Source: Cryptomeria japonica
Lineage: Eukaryota > Streptophyta > Pinopsida > Cupressales > Cupressaceae
Assembly (NCBI RefSeq): GCF_030272615.1
Contig: NC_081405.1
Location: 313,309,735-313,373,734, forward strand
Direction of reading: 5' to 3'
Length of the DNA: 64,000 bases
Shown here: piece by piece, positions 50,701-63,149 of the stretch
Layout of the letters: the number at the start of each line of letters is the position of its first letter
Numbering within the stretch: the first letter of the stretch is position 1
Made by a program: the position numbers and the translations under genes
The notes under the pieces: generated by a model
What the model saw: only the letters and a program-made list of their open reading frames with translations
Databases searched by the model: none
Told to the model about the DNA's origin: nothing

Positions 50701-52162
50701 GTGCCTCTGATGGAAAATCCAAAGTGCATTACCTCCTCAGCGAATTTGTGTCAAGAAGATTCTTCAAGTGTGCACGAAGGTTCTCAATTGTGGTTGGTAT
50801 GTTTTCTTCTGTATATTTTTTTAACAAAAACTGATGCAAGTGTTTGACTACGATGCCACAACATAAGATTGTCGATAAAATATTGAAACCTTGGATGCCT
50901 TCCAAATCTCTAGTCATGAAATCTCATCAAGTGTAACGTATACTCATGTACCTTCACTTCCCTAAGTCGTGGTTGCATGTGTAGTGTAGTTCCATTTGGG
51001 AAGAGAGTTGGAAACTCTATATCAAGCAATCCCTCTATATTGTATTCATTTATTGGAGATGAGTCCATTTTAGGCCAATCAATAATATCATTTGTGTTTT
51101 CCTTGAGGTTCAGCATTTGCTTAATAATGTCTAGTTCATGTCATCTTCTTGGCATTTTCCCCATAAATAATGAAGTATATGTTGTGCTACTTTCAATTTG
51201 GTCTTCTTCGATGTGAATTTTGCTATCCAGTGACATTATCGACTCATCAATTTCAATAGTGTGTAGCATGTTTGAAATGTCTATTCTAGCTTTAGGGATT
51301 ACTGCCAAGTGTTTAACACTAATGACAACATCATTATAATATGCATCATATTTGATTTTGTATTCCAATGCATCTCTAACATGATTTCTACTTATGTAAC
51401 AGTCCTAATAATTTCCTTGTCCGTGCAATCGTCAAAAAATGAGTACATCAAGTTCTTTTATTCTATGTGGAAGTATGTTCACAATGCTTTGTATGTCTTG
51501 TGCAAAGCTAATTGTGTGACCACTATATTTGTATTAGCTGCCAATGGCATGGGTTACTTGCAATACTAGGTTTTTTGTAGCATTGAGCATTTCTTCTACC
51601 TGGGTTAGTCTTTTCAATACAACAAGTTTCTCTCCTGGGTCCATGTTGTTTACCAATGAAAATCGATAGATTCCTTTCTCGTTGAAGCATCTTTTGTAAG
51701 TCGGAGTAGCATTTGGCAAATGAAGAAGCATGCCCAAGTAACAATCCTTGCAAACAATGCATGTTCGTAGGTTGTATAGGGCATCAATTCTTTGTCTAAA
51801 TTATTATAAAGCTCTCATGAAGTTAGAATTGTTGTGAATGCAACAACTTATCTTGTTTGTTGTTGTACTGAGGCATGTTAATCTTGGAACATTTGGCCTT
51901 CTCTATTTGTGGCATGCTTTTGTGCATTCATTGCCTCTTTTTGTCGAGCATGATAATTTTGACTTGCTTTGCGATTCTGGAGTCTTAGTGCTTCTCTTTG
52001 TTGGGGAGCAGTTTGGCACTGTTCTAATTTCTTAGCACACCTTCTAGCACCTATTTCCTCTTTATGTTGAGCATAGTACTCTTGACTTCTTTTTCAGCTT
52101 TGCAATTTTTGAAGTTCTATTAGTCGAGGATCAAATTGATTCTTCTGGTTGGTACAATCCAT
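47741..52162 (-). pseudogene. Helitron Rep/helicase, decayed
   Basis: From ATG 52162 (MDCTNQKNQFDPR) come basic repeats typical of Helitron N-termini (SQEYYAQHKEEIGARR), then MDPGEKLVVLKRLTQVEEML with YSGHTISFAQDI. The Helitron-like N domain follows (IEGLLDIEFPTLFPNG; RFGRHPRFQYFI). The HUH motif is intact (EWQHRGTAHVHDFLWL; H-V-H at 50396-50388). The tyrosine motif reads K-stop-I-A-K-Y-A-S-K. The PIF1-type helicase has GTSGTCKSYLI, KYILIDE, GQRVMLTTNIWTQAGLVNGA and AITIHKSQGLT. Rep starts rolling-circle transposition and the helicase unwinds. Many stops and frameshifts make it dead. Confidence 0.9.
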
Positions 52163-52666
52163 GTTGTATTCTGAAAATGTCAGGCCATATTAATGATTAG
52201 GAAAAGATTAAAGAAATCCAAAAAATGTACATGAAACCAATTCAATTAAAGTTATAAATATATTCTTGACAGAAATTTACTTTGCATATCTATACATTAA
52301 AATAAACATGATCATATTGTTACAATCATTCTTATTAAATGTATTTGACATAAATCCGATATTAAAAAAATATGCAAATAAACTCACAAATATTAGTACC
52401 TAGCATCTTCCATACAACTTTCTATAAACGATTGTTTACATATGGTATGTCATTTGAAGAAGCATAATGAACATATTGTAAGGGGGAACACACAGTAGTT
52501 GGACAACTATGTATTTCATTTCTATTGAAATATATATATATGCAACACGTGTCTTTAGATTTAAACATAGGTATTTGCATATGCATATTTTCAACCAAAC
52601 GTTTACATATGCCTCCTCACAAGAAAACATATATTCTATTGTGGTCCCTAAGATGTTGCATACATT

Positions 52667-54126
52667 CTACGGTTGGACATTATTGTCACTGCACATTTCT
52701 TCAATTTTTTCAAGCAACAAATTGCTCTCTGCAATGAAATCCATCTCTTCAACTTTAGTGATAGTTGTCTTCAACCGTTCTTCATTATTGTATGTATCAT
52801 TTCTGCAGGTTAACGTGAAGATGTGTTCCTTGTTCAGCACATCTCTTATGATCTCCTCGGTACTCTTTGCAGTGTCCTGCTCAAATTGAAGGTTGTATAG
52901 TTTTTTCTGCAAACATGCCCATGAGTTGTGTTGCCACCTCATCAAATGTGATTTCCCATACAATGTTTGTGTGGTTCTGCAACTTTATTTGAAGTATATA
53001 CCTGTAGTTGCAATTGGCGGGTGCTAAATCACACTTTGAACGATACCACTATCCATCATCATTCTGGATTAGTCTCTTCTTGCATTCTTTTCCACCTAGC
53101 TGTAGAGGGCAAGCTAAATAGAAAAATGACTCAGATTTAATGAATTGTGTTATTGCTTTTAGTACGCACCGGAAGGGTTGAACTACACGTGCAACCTGTT
53201 CTCGGAACGCACTAATTGTTAGCCTTGTAAGAGGCAAAGTCATGGCAGAAGACTTTGCCACCAGTAACTGGAGGTTATCTGCATTTTGATTGAACCAACT
53301 CTTAAGTTATTTTGATTCCTCTATATCAGGATTTAAAGATAGACCTGTAGTTACCACAGTGTTTATCACCTTGCCATTGAATTCAGAGACACGACCTTTC
53401 TTTACAGTGATAATATAGGTTTCCTGCAGAAGGTAGTTTTGTTGTAACTACAAACCTTCTTTTGCTACTGCTGATCCCCATAGAGTAACATCTATTATTA
53501 ACCCAGTAGCGTCAACCAACCTTATGGTGGATCTCTGTCCCATCACGTCTCCTTATCATAGAGCTTGGGTCCACACATATAACAACTCCAATAACATCAA
53601 CAATTGAATTGTTACTCTTGCTTCCAATTTCACTAATAGGTGTAAAAGAGAATCGATGCTTTGGAATGGAGAGGTCATCTTCGCAAAGAGAAACCTTAGA
53701 TTCAATCACCAAAGAGATCCAGAGGCCACTATTGAGCTTGTTAAAAAATTTATTGGTCATCTTTTCCATACCACCATATGTTTTTTATGTAGGTCAAACA
53801 TGTATATTTTCATAATGGAGGTGAACAACTTCATTAAAACAAGTGACACGTGTCTCTATTTCTTGACTGTCTATAATGTCAAAGCTAAATATTCGCCTGC
53901 TTCCTCTATTGGTGTTGTATTTATGGATTTCCCTTTACATAGTTACACAACCTTTAACAGTCCATCTTGTTTGGAATGGATTCAATTTTTTGATAGGGGT
54001 GATTGTGAGTGGTGTCTCTTTTCTACTCTGGAAAGGATTTACACCAAAGAGTATTTTTGATGGAGTTGCCCTTCTACCTGATGCAATCTGATTTGAATCT
54101 CCATGCAGAGAAGATGACTCTAGCAT
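52667..54126 (-). pseudogene. RPA-like ORF of the Helitron, decayed
   Basis: LNPFQTRWTVKGCVTM (about 54000-53940) matches the first single-strand-DNA-binding OB fold of replication protein A large subunit. FSFTPISEIGSKSNNSIVDV and VICVDPSSMIRRRDGTEI (53670-53520) match the second. FIKSESFFYLACPLQLGGKE with KRLIQNDDG, YRYILQIKLQ and WEITFDEVATQLMG (53150-52910) match the zinc-containing third. Plant Helitrons commonly carry such an ORF next to Rep/helicase on the same strand, as here, with about 500 bp between. Frameshifts and stops break it. Confidence 0.82.
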
Positions 54127-54949
54127 AGCCTATTCCATTCGATCCTCTTGTTCTGGGCATAGGAAGACTAGATCGCCTATTATTTCATGGCTTGTACATA
54201 TTATCTCTAGGTTTGCAATTATAATCCATCTACTTACAGCCAGTAATAGAAAATACTAGTATAAATTTGTAAGAGCTTAAGAGCTAGTGATATTTGTTAT
54301 TTTTAATGATGACTTGATGCACTCACCGTGGGCTACTTGACATGGGACACTTATATTCTCTCAAATGTATTATCGATCCAACTATAATTTTTTTTAGAAT
54401 CTATACACTGATTGTTTTTTTTTGGCAACGATGCTCAGTGTTTATGAATTCCATTCTATATTGATTATTATGCTCAGGTCCATGGCCAAAGTTTGCAACA
54501 CCCAATACTTGAACATCTGGTTCCAATATTAAACTTCCATCATGCATGAGTTTTATTTCATTTGTGGTCAATAAATTAGCTATGGTTAAAGGATCTTCAG
54601 TAGGCCTACAAAAAGTATATGCTACTATACTTATTTTTTCAATGAAAGAAAATTAGATTCTATGATATTGCTGAAGTGCTAGTACATATAATTATTTGAA
54701 TGGAAGATGAGTTTCAATGCTGACCAATATATTCCTTTTACCACCCAAAAATCATATCACTAAGCATGTTGAAATAGATATTACGTAAATATTCTATTAA
54801 CTATTTTTATGAACTATAATGCATTACAGGATTGATCGGACAATGACATCACAACAACTACATTGTTAACAATAGCTAACTCTTGTTGTATGAATTTACT
54901 AATTTGAAAATCATATCTCTCATTGCAATGTACAAATCAAGGACATTCA
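54127..54949. other. AT-rich spacer upstream of the RPA-like ORF
   Basis: No gene recognised. A Helitron 5' end should lie somewhere to the right of 54126, but I could not fix it. Confidence 0.35.
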
Positions 54950-56070
54950 AGACTATCACACCGAGCAATATTTCATCTAAATTCAATATGGTAAAAAGGG
55001 AAACAATATAGTGGAAGTACAATATATTTTAATCATGTGTTCTCTTTTTTGCTATATTTTTTAACTAAGTGTAGAACATTAAAGCTAACAATATTCTACA
55101 TAGGCAAATAGTATAAGAGTGAATTTATACATTGACACTCAAACATATATTTCAATGTTGTTGTTGTTTTTTGCTATATTGCATCAACTGTTACTATTTA
55201 TAAGCTTTATCTATTTCTTTAAAAAATAATGCAGCTTAACATTATATTCACAATAAGGATACACAATATCACACCAAGTAATATTTAGTAAAATTAGTAT
55301 TATAACAAGTAATTTATACAATAGCACTACGATCAGTATGTTGTAGATGTCATATAATTATTCCAAAACCATGTTTCTTAAAATAAAATGTATTCTTTGA
55401 TATCTAAATTAAATATGGCAAAAGAGAAACAATATAGTTGAAGTACAATAAATAGTTGTTGTTTTGTGTCACTTACGCCAACCAAGGAAATCATATAGGT
55501 TGGCATATTGTTCATTATTTCACTTCTCTTGTTTTGAATGAGAAGAAATAGCTACTATTTCCCATTTCATATTCTAATCATTGTTTTTCTTTTCTTTTCT
55601 GCTATATTATTTAATAAAGTGTTGTATATTAAACCTAACAATATCCTATACAATCAAATGATATAGGAGAGAATTTGCACATTTACACTCTAATATATAT
55701 TTTAATTATGTTTTCTCTGGCTATATTCTTTAACTAAGTGTATAACATTAAAGCTACCAATATCCTAAAGAATCAAATGGAATAAGAGTGAATTAATACA
55801 TTGACACTCAAACATATATTTGAATGATGCTTTTTTTTTCCTATATTGCATCAACTATTACTACTTATAAGTTTTATCTATTTGTTTAAAAAATGGTGTA
55901 GTTAAACATTATATTCACAATAAGGATACACAAAAGTAACACCAAGTAATATATAGTAAAATCAATCTTATAATGAGTAATTTGTACAATGGCACTACGA
56001 TCAATATGTTGTAGATATCATATAGATATTCCAAAACCATGTTTGTTACAAAAAATGTATTGTTTTATAT
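54950..56070. repeat. Nested direct repeats (about 670, 550 and 119 bp periods)
   Basis: GCTATATTNTTTAACTAAGT starts copies at 55051 and 55720, with a shorter copy at 55601. Each continues through AACATTAAAGCTA, TGACACTCAAACATATATTT, CACAATAAGGATACACAA, GCACTACGATCA and CCAAAACCATGTTT. The repeats are AT-rich and moderately diverged. They could be internal Helitron repeats. Confidence 0.75.
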
Positions 56071-56476
56071 CATATTCATATAAATATGCATACTTTACTT
56101 GATTGCGAACACAAAAGGGAGCAACATTCATCATTATGCTCCTTACATTTGGCACAACAAAAAGCATCTATTGTCCATCGCCCAAGTAATTTTATTTAAT
56201 ATCACAAAATAGAAAGTTCCACTAATCTAGGTGAAGTTCATGAACCATAACTCACTCAAGATGGTCTGGTATTTATATTTTAAAGCTGGGCCAATTTTCA
56301 CTTTGTAATAGTCAGCATATTTGAATTATTGTAAGAATTTGTAGTATGCCTCTAGCACCTTACATGTTGCATGATGCTTCTTTACAATCTCACCAACCAT
56401 TCCAACTTCATATTCTTGCACATCATGTGCATCTTGGATTAGTTGGCTAGCCTCCTTAATAGCCTCATGACAATTT

Positions 56477-58759
56477 GTTAGGATGTTTTTGATAAAGATA
56501 AACAAGTTTTAAAAGGACTTGAAACCCAAAGTATTACAAACCAAGGCCAGCAACCAACAAGACCAAAAAACTAAGTAGAACAGGGGACAAACCCCACACA
56601 GACCGAAAGCCAAAAAATAAAAAATAGCTGAACCAAAAAATAGGCCAAAGCACTCAACTAAGAGAGTGCATCAATTCAGTATTTTTCTAAATAATACTCC
56701 TATTAATTTTCTCCAAATCCTCCATGATGAACCTGGAGGTTCCCTGGTCCTAGCTCCGACTCTTGGGACTAGTACAAGGACTCGAGTTAGTCTTCCCACT
56801 AGCAGCACTCTGTCCACCCTCCAAAGAAATCTTTTATGCTTTTGCCCCAAGGGAGGGTCGCTGGCGATGGTCCTGGTTCTATAATCAATCATCATGGAAT
56901 TAATTTTTTTCAAACCATCATCACTATTGTTCATTGTTTGCCTACTTATTTCCACTAGATTGTTCAATTTTTCCTTGATCTCACTCACATCCTCTTCTAG
57001 CTTCTCAATTCTGTGCCCTTGGTCAACCTTCATAGTTTCCACATCCTCAGAAATTTTCTAGATCATACTCATTATCTTCTCAATTTTATTGGGTCCAAGG
57101 GATCCCATGAAAGTGTCAACAATTCCTTTAATCCCATCTTTTAGGGATCCAATTTCCTTCTCCACCCACTTCCAGCAGTTCTCTTGACTTCTAGTAGCCT
57201 CCAATAGAGGATTTCTCATCATGCTCTCCTCATTTATCTCGCCTTTATTTTCCTTAATCGCAAACCCTTTTTTCTCATCATCCAACTTGATAGGAATATC
57301 CAACTAATCTCGTGGTTTAGGACTTTGGACCCACTAGATTGGGTTAGTTTCATTTTCTTTTTGGTGGGTGGCTTCAGGTCTTACATTTTCCTGCTGCTAG
57401 ACTTGAACTTACTAGTCGCCCACCTTGGAGGATTGATTTTCATGCTACTGCTAGTTCTCAGGGTCACCATAAGCTCCCCTTCTTTTTTTGGTCTATACTC
57501 AAGACCTCCTCCATATCCTTGCTATCACACCAATCCATGTTAGTACCACTGTCATCCTCATCCATCTTTGTATCAAAAACTAGTTGCACATCAAGGTTAG
57601 AAGAGGAAATGTGGGTTTTATCCTTGGAGGAGGGTTTTACTTCATGAGCTTGGGCATATTCCATAATAAACAAGTTAAGCCCTTCATGAATCACAGGGTT
57701 ACCTGATTTTCAAAATGTTAAACTAAATTATTCTCCAAGGATGAAACCCAATAAAAGGGAATGGAAATAAACCTACCATGCCTAAAATGGTTTAAGATAG
57801 TAAAATGATGTGAGAAAATACTAGCATATCTACCATCTAGGGTGATGTACCTCATGATGAATTCTACCATACCGGCCCAGAGGGAAATCAGCTCTTTCCT
57901 GTTATAGCCACCATCTACCATTTTCGTAACCCTCAGTCTTTCATTTTGCTTATCATAAAAGGCAGCAATAGCCTCCTCACCTGACTTATGTCTCTATAGA
58001 ATTTTCTGTGTTTCATATCCAAACCAGTAACAATGGCAACTAGGTTTTCGTTGACTTGAAACTCTGCACCAAAGGCAATCAAGAAACCCTTCTTCCAACC
58101 TTTAACAAATATTTTTGTAACAATGGTAGAATAACCATGCAATCTCTCCAAAAAGGGCACCATCTCATCATCAGAAATTTCCTCCCAAGCCTCCTTATTC
58201 TTCTGCCACTTATCATAGGTTTTGGGTTCAAACCTATTCTTTTCACCTCCCATTCTGAAGCTCGAGCAAATCAGAGACTCCAGAAAAACCAGGAGGAAAG
58301 CAAACCAGAAACAAGGCAAACTAAAAGTTCTAAAACTTCTGAAAGTGGTAATAATTCGAAATACCACCCCAATGGCTCCCATCCCATCATAAATTACATT
58401 GGAAAGGCCGAAGATCTTGGCATCATTTCTTTCCAGGTCGCACAGGGTTTTCAGGAAAGTTTCCTCTCGTCTCCACCATTTAACCACCATGTTACCCACC
58501 ACCAAGTTGGCCAAATGATCTGTCGATCTGTTTCTTTCCCAAAAAACATGTGAGATCTTGAAATCCTCCAGGCCGACTATCATTTCAAGGCAATCCTTGA
58601 TTAAGTTTGAAATAGTCCAGCTAGGCACCATACATCCCTAAATGCATTTGACGATGTTAAGCGAGTCACTCTCCAACCAGACCTGTTTGAACCCCTCCTT
58701 GCTCACCATGTGTAGTCTTATGTAGGTGGCGCTAGCCTCCGCAAAATGGTTAGGATGTT
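56477..58759 (-). mobile_element. 5'-truncated LINE copy 2 with 11-bp target duplication
   Basis: GTTAGGATGTT occurs at 56477-56487 and 58749-58759. The body runs on the minus strand from a truncated RNase H (NHFAEASATYIRLHMVS; VWLESDSLNIVKC; NRSTDHLANLVV) through the extra ORF (58253-56654). It ends in a 3' tail, AACTTGTTTATCTTTATCAAAAA, just before the duplication. It is the same family as the copy at 7.5-24.1 kb and provides the empty site for the giant hAT. The first part of RNase H, the reverse transcriptase and the endonuclease are absent through 5' truncation. Confidence 0.87.
56654..58253 (-). pseudogene. Extra ORF downstream of RNase H in LINE copy 2
   Basis: The ORF starts MGGEKNRFEPKTYDKWQKN at 58253. 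An N-terminal domain follows (MVPFLERLHGYSTIVTKIF; AFGAEFQVNENLVAIVTGLD; HRKFYRD), then LISLWAGMVEFIMRYITLDG and FTILNHFRHGRFISIPFYW. A linker leads to a coiled coil (RIEKLEEDVSEIKEKLNNL) and FIMEDLEKIN, ending near 56654. Several frameshifts are present. The first domain is reminiscent of putative plant transposon proteins, but the assignment is uncertain. It begins about 150 bases after the last recognisable RNase H-side sequence, so it was probably a separate third ORF. Confidence 0.65.
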
Positions 58760-58923
58760 ATTCAAGAAGATCTCAACATTTCTTTCATAAATGCCCAACC
58801 AATCACAGTTGTTGAATTAGTTGTTGATTCAACTACATCATCTGTTGTTGGCTAAGTTCAACTATTTTGTGAGGGACTACTTGGAATGGTAATAACCTCT
58901 TCAAGGATTCTTGGATTTGCCAT

Positions 58924-60356
58924 GACCTGGAAGTATAGTCCAACAAAAAACAATCTAAATAGTCCGCTAGTACTAATAACACTATCATTATTAACAAATG
59001 TGTACCTAATAAATAAGAGACACAAAATTTAATGTTACATATAAAGTTCAAAGAATTGACTCTTAAGTAAATTAAAACCCTTACTTTACCTTAATTATAT
59101 TTATTACATTTGATAACCATTCTTAATAAATAAGAGAACCACAAAAGTTGGTGTAATATAAAATGTTCAAATAATTGAACCCTAAGCCATACCAAACTCT
59201 TAACTAAACTTAATTGTCTTTGTTGCATTATAATGAAATTTTCAATTTTTAAATGATATTTAGAAATGGTTAATTAATGTATGTCGTTTAACTCATTTTA
59301 ACATTTGTTTAAGTTCTGAATGGTCACATCGTTTAACTCATTTTAACATTTGTTTAACTATGTAAAAATTAATAAAATTAGTAATATTTTCTGAATGTTC
59401 ACATCTTTTATCTCTCAAGTTTGTAGCAAAGAAATAAATGTAAATACTAACATCTCTAAATTGATATTTCTAAATTAAGCAAGTAACCTTTATATAAATC
59501 TCATTTTTACAATTATTTATACTTTATGTTACATGAATGATTATATTTTTTAACATATTTATTATGTCATTTAATAAATATCATTGAGTGTCATAATACT
59601 TATCTTTAACAACATAGTCAACAATAAAATTTATATGTAATATAATTTTTTTTGTATAATACAATTTTTCTTTTGTCTTTCATTATTATAACAATTAACT
59701 TGTAAATCAAGTTATAAGAGATCCTTATCTAAACAAAATTGTTAACAAATAATTATTTTATTTTATTAAAATTTAATGTAGCTAGTTTAATATTCATTTC
59801 ATATCTGTACAGATCTTGCTTTTAAAATGAAAATATTCCTTTCTTTCCTTCAAATTTACTGACCAATGTCCATGTTTTATAATTCCCAACATCCCAGCTT
59901 CGTAGTGGACAAGCAAACACCAGATCTCATATTATTACGATGGATCAGCTGGCACAATAATAAGACTCAACTTTTCAATATAAAATGTCTGGCATCTCTG
60001 CCCCATTGAATTATAAAGTCTCTTTATGCTCAACTATAAAACTAAATAAACAGTGATTTGATTATCAAAGTAAACGCCTGGCATTTACATTTTAAAAAGG
60101 TACACGGATATGGAGATAATAATATAACAGCACCAGTAATGCATGAATCACTTTACATCTAAGCTTGAAAGCCCAAGTATCAACATTGCACCTAAAGCAG
60201 CGATTAAGAAATAAACAAGGCATCGATTTGTTTTGAAAAGATATCACTAAGAAATTTGGGAAAAACAAACCATACCTGTGCAGCTTCAAATCTCACCACT
60301 AACAGTCTTTTTTTCCTCTCCATCAATTTAGATTGCCAGTTTAAATAAGTTTCAAT
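58924..60356. other. AT-rich intergenic DNA with a short direct repeat
   Basis: TCGTTTAACTCATTTTAACA and the following nine bases occur at 59284 and 59329 (45-bp period). No gene recognised. Confidence 0.45.
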
Positions 60357-60545
60357 ATGGTAGATGGAAGAGTCAATAAGTTAAGGACTGGATCTTATTA
60401 TTTGAGATGTGAAATTAGTAGATGGAAGGTGCTTAAAGAAGAGTGGGAGGAAAGAGCATGCCTGTTTTGCAGCAAGAGGACAGTAGAAACAGAATGGCAT
60501 TTCATTTGGAGCATACGAAGACATTCGCAGCCAGTTTGGAAATGA
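60357..60545 (+). pseudogene. Fragment of a non-LTR reverse-transcriptase C-terminus
   Basis: VNKLRTGSYYLRCEISRWKV, then EERACLFCSKRTVETEWHFI, has the C-x2-C ... E-x-E-x-H-F layout found after the reverse transcriptase domain in jockey- and RTE-type elements. Only about 60 codons remain. No other part of such an element is seen nearby. Confidence 0.5.
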
Positions 60546-61497
60546 ATTAAAAGTAGACAGTCTGAACGAGCTTTTTGAAAAATCAAGATTTCACAAAACA
60601 ACAAACCTCTTAATCAAGATTCACAAAAGAAGATCCAGCATGAAAAAGAATCTGAAACTGAAATAAATTGAACCTCTAGATCCTCTAGATCCTTAAACCA
60701 TTGAGTCTCCAGAAACCATTCATTCATTCATTACGTTTTAAAGGCGGTGCATGTCACATTAATGGATGTTCATTAAATTCGACTTACAAAACAGATAGGT
60801 CTTCTACGCACAGGAGACTTTTCTTGCCAGATAAGATTGTGGGCCACCCACACGAGAATAATTACACGGTGTCCATCTGCATGGAGAATACGGACATGAC
60901 TTTTCTTAGATCTCCTACAAACTAAATCATGGCTGCATGGTACCCAGCTCGAGTATAATATATCTTCTGTAACAATGTAACCTATGAGCACCCATACGTA
61001 CAAGATTTATTCTGCCACAAGAACAGATGCAGTCATCTATCCTATTTATTATGCTTGTCATTCAAATTTTGATACAACAAAATGTTTAATTATTTTCGCT
61101 AGAACAAAATGTTTAATTATTTTTTACCGCTTCACTTACTGGTATACCAGCCTTGAGCCTATTTACAAATAAAACTATCGATTACAATTAAATGAATAGT
61201 TTTAAATGCAGAGGAAAATTTTGAGATTTTGAAATTAATTGTCAATATAGAAAAGGAAGAGAAAAAGGGTAATTTCCCTTCAACGGTGTGCATTGCAGGA
61301 AAATAGATCAGAATGATCTGATTGGTGCGTCCATGCTTTTACCGCTTTTTACATCACTGTTTTTTATCCGCCGTTTTACTATTTCACTGTGAACTTCGCT
61401 GGCAAAGTTATTGTCTGCTTCTGTTGTGTCAAAGCAAAAGTCTTTTTTTTTTATTATTGTCGGTCAAATCAAAAGACTTATTTTAGTGTGCATGTGT
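60546..61497. other. Intergenic DNA
   Basis: No gene or RNA gene recognised. A short direct repeat, ACAAAATGTTTAATTATTTT, lies at about 61077 and 61104. Confidence 0.4.
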
Positions 61498-61942
61498 TAG
61501 GGGAAGAGCATCAATAGTTGAGCATCCTAACTTCACGCTTCTCAAAATCTTACATGGAAATTTCAAATCACTTCCAATTTTTTACAGTAGCTTACTTGGC
61601 AAGTCCCCTGCTTATAACTAAACTTTCAGCACCACATCATCAAGTATGGTGCCACATCAGCATGCTTTTTGTCAAGGTGTCCAAAACAGCCAAAAAAAAA
61701 AAAGTGAGACCAATAAGCGTGCAAAAGAGGCCCTAATAGTTGTGCAGCTGATGGGGCATCCCCTGATTGGTTACTTTTTACAATATTAGTACATTTCCTA
61801 ACAACTATTGGTACATTTCCTAACAAAAATTGATATTTTATGTTTCAAACAATAGGTTTTATTTGTTCAATTTTTGGAACACAAGGTATCAACAACCCTC
61901 ACAACAATTGGTACATGCTCAACTACTGGTGCTCTTCCCCTA
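61498..61942. mobile_element. 441-bp MITE with TA target duplication
   Basis: The body is 61500-61940. The left end GGGGAAGAGCATCAATAGTT pairs with the right end, whose reverse complement reads GGGGAAGAGCACCAGTAGTT. The inverted repeat is about 26 bp with two mismatches. TA flanks both ends (61498-61499, 61941-61942). It has no coding capacity. TA duplications fit Tc1/mariner-type (Stowaway-like) elements; the termini do not let me choose a family. Internal direct repeats (GGTACATTTCCTAACAA) lie near 61775-61825. Confidence 0.82.
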
Positions 61943-62664
61943 ATCGATCTGAATTGGCGATAGAAATGTTGCAAACAACTCATTCAAAATAGGGAGAGTA
62001 CGAACATCATCAATTCGAAAGGGAAAATCTTAAGAAACAATATTTTGTAGCAAGGCGAAGGTAGTGACGTATGTCATACGAAGGAGTAAATGCAAGCAGT
62101 GGGAATGCAACCTGGAATTTCAAAAATCGTCTTTATTTCTTCCTGCAGGTTTTTGATTGCTTACAATACCAAATCATTTATCAGTTTCGACACCATCACC
62201 TCTGGAGAACAAGTCGGACAAAAGGTCATTGCGTGAACACTTGTGCAAAATCTAATCATCTTCATAATGTGTCTTCTGCGAAATATGTATCATGTCAAAT
62301 ACGTCGAATCATCCCGACAACACAGCAAAATTCTACAGAAATAAACATGATCAAAATAACTTTTGGTTTAAACAACGCCAAATAGCATTCATAAAATGTA
62401 CTAGGATTTCGTATGCCTCCAAATCGAGTGTACTTATGGGTTGGACTGACTGCAAAGCGACCATTCCAACAGAAATAGTCGGGATGGAAAAAAACGTACG
62501 AAGCAAACAACTCCACTTAATTGCATTTGTGCCTTCTGCAAAAACCGTAGCGTGTTAAATACTTCACACTTAAGTATTCCACCGCTTTGTAATCGAAAAC
62601 TTTGCCGAGATGGGCAAAAACGGCGTGAGGCATGACGATTCTGGCAAAACTTCAAAGAAGAATA
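61943..62664. other. Intergenic DNA, somewhat higher GC
   Basis: Open frames at 62071-62655 on both strands overlap one another and show no recognisable motif. I see no supported gene. Confidence 0.4.
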
Positions 62665-62900
62665 GCCTATCGACTAATTAGCCGATAGGCTTTATTGTGG
62701 GCTTTTAAGCTGGAAAAGTGTCAATAAGTTGGAAAAATCCACCTGTCGTTGTCGTGTCTGAATTTATTGGCGGGGTTTTTTAATATCGACTTTAGTGTGG
62801 GCTTTTAAGCCGAGAAAAGTGTCAGTAAGCTAGAAAAAACCGCCCACCGGCAGCCAGAAACCTGTCACTATCATGTTCAAATTTATTGGCGAGGTTTTAA
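62665..62900. repeat. 26-bp near-perfect palindrome followed by a 100-bp direct repeat
   Basis: GCCTATCG and CGATAGGC flank CTAATTAG at 62665-62690, a palindrome with a single unpaired position on each side. Two units with TGTGGGCTTTTAAGC start at 62696 and 62796 and share AATTTATTGGCGRGGTTTT. The second unit has extra bases. Confidence 0.75.
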
Positions 62901-63149
62901 AAAATTCTATCTTCGACTGTGATGTTTCTTGCAAGTTATTGAACTGGGGCAACATTTACTAACGCCGGGTTTATTGTACTTCAGGAGCACTCACTGCAAC
63001 CAGATTAAGCTACATGGCATGGGAACGATTGTGTGGTGTTTTCAAAAGCGGTGTTAGAGTCTACCAATGTTTTTCCATATGCATTCGATAATCAATCCCA
63101 GGCATTTGACGGGTAAAGTTTTGTTTTCATTTTGAACAAGTTGTGGTGT

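Larger units (their letters stand above)
56227..58923 (-). pseudogene. Unrecognised ORF split by LINE copy 2
   Basis: Outside the LINE, the minus strand reads MANPRILEEVITIPSSPSQN from 58923, then (after stops and a shift) NVEIFLNNILTN up to the junction at about 58760. On the other side at about 56477 the same frame continues as CHEAIKEASQLIQDAHDVQE, VGEIVKKHHATCKVLEAYYK and YYKVKIGPALKYKYQTI to about 56227. Removing one target-duplication copy and the LINE makes the frame continuous. I do not recognise the protein; it is largely helical. It may be part of the Helitron or of another element. Confidence 0.55.

Noticed and set aside
52509-52889. 126-codon plus-strand open frame
   Set aside because: It lies largely antisense to the RPA-like ORF end and its flank and has no recognisable motif.
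62071-62655. Overlapping open frames on both strands
   Set aside because: They overlap one another, show no motif, and their lengths are compatible with chance in this somewhat GC-richer stretch.
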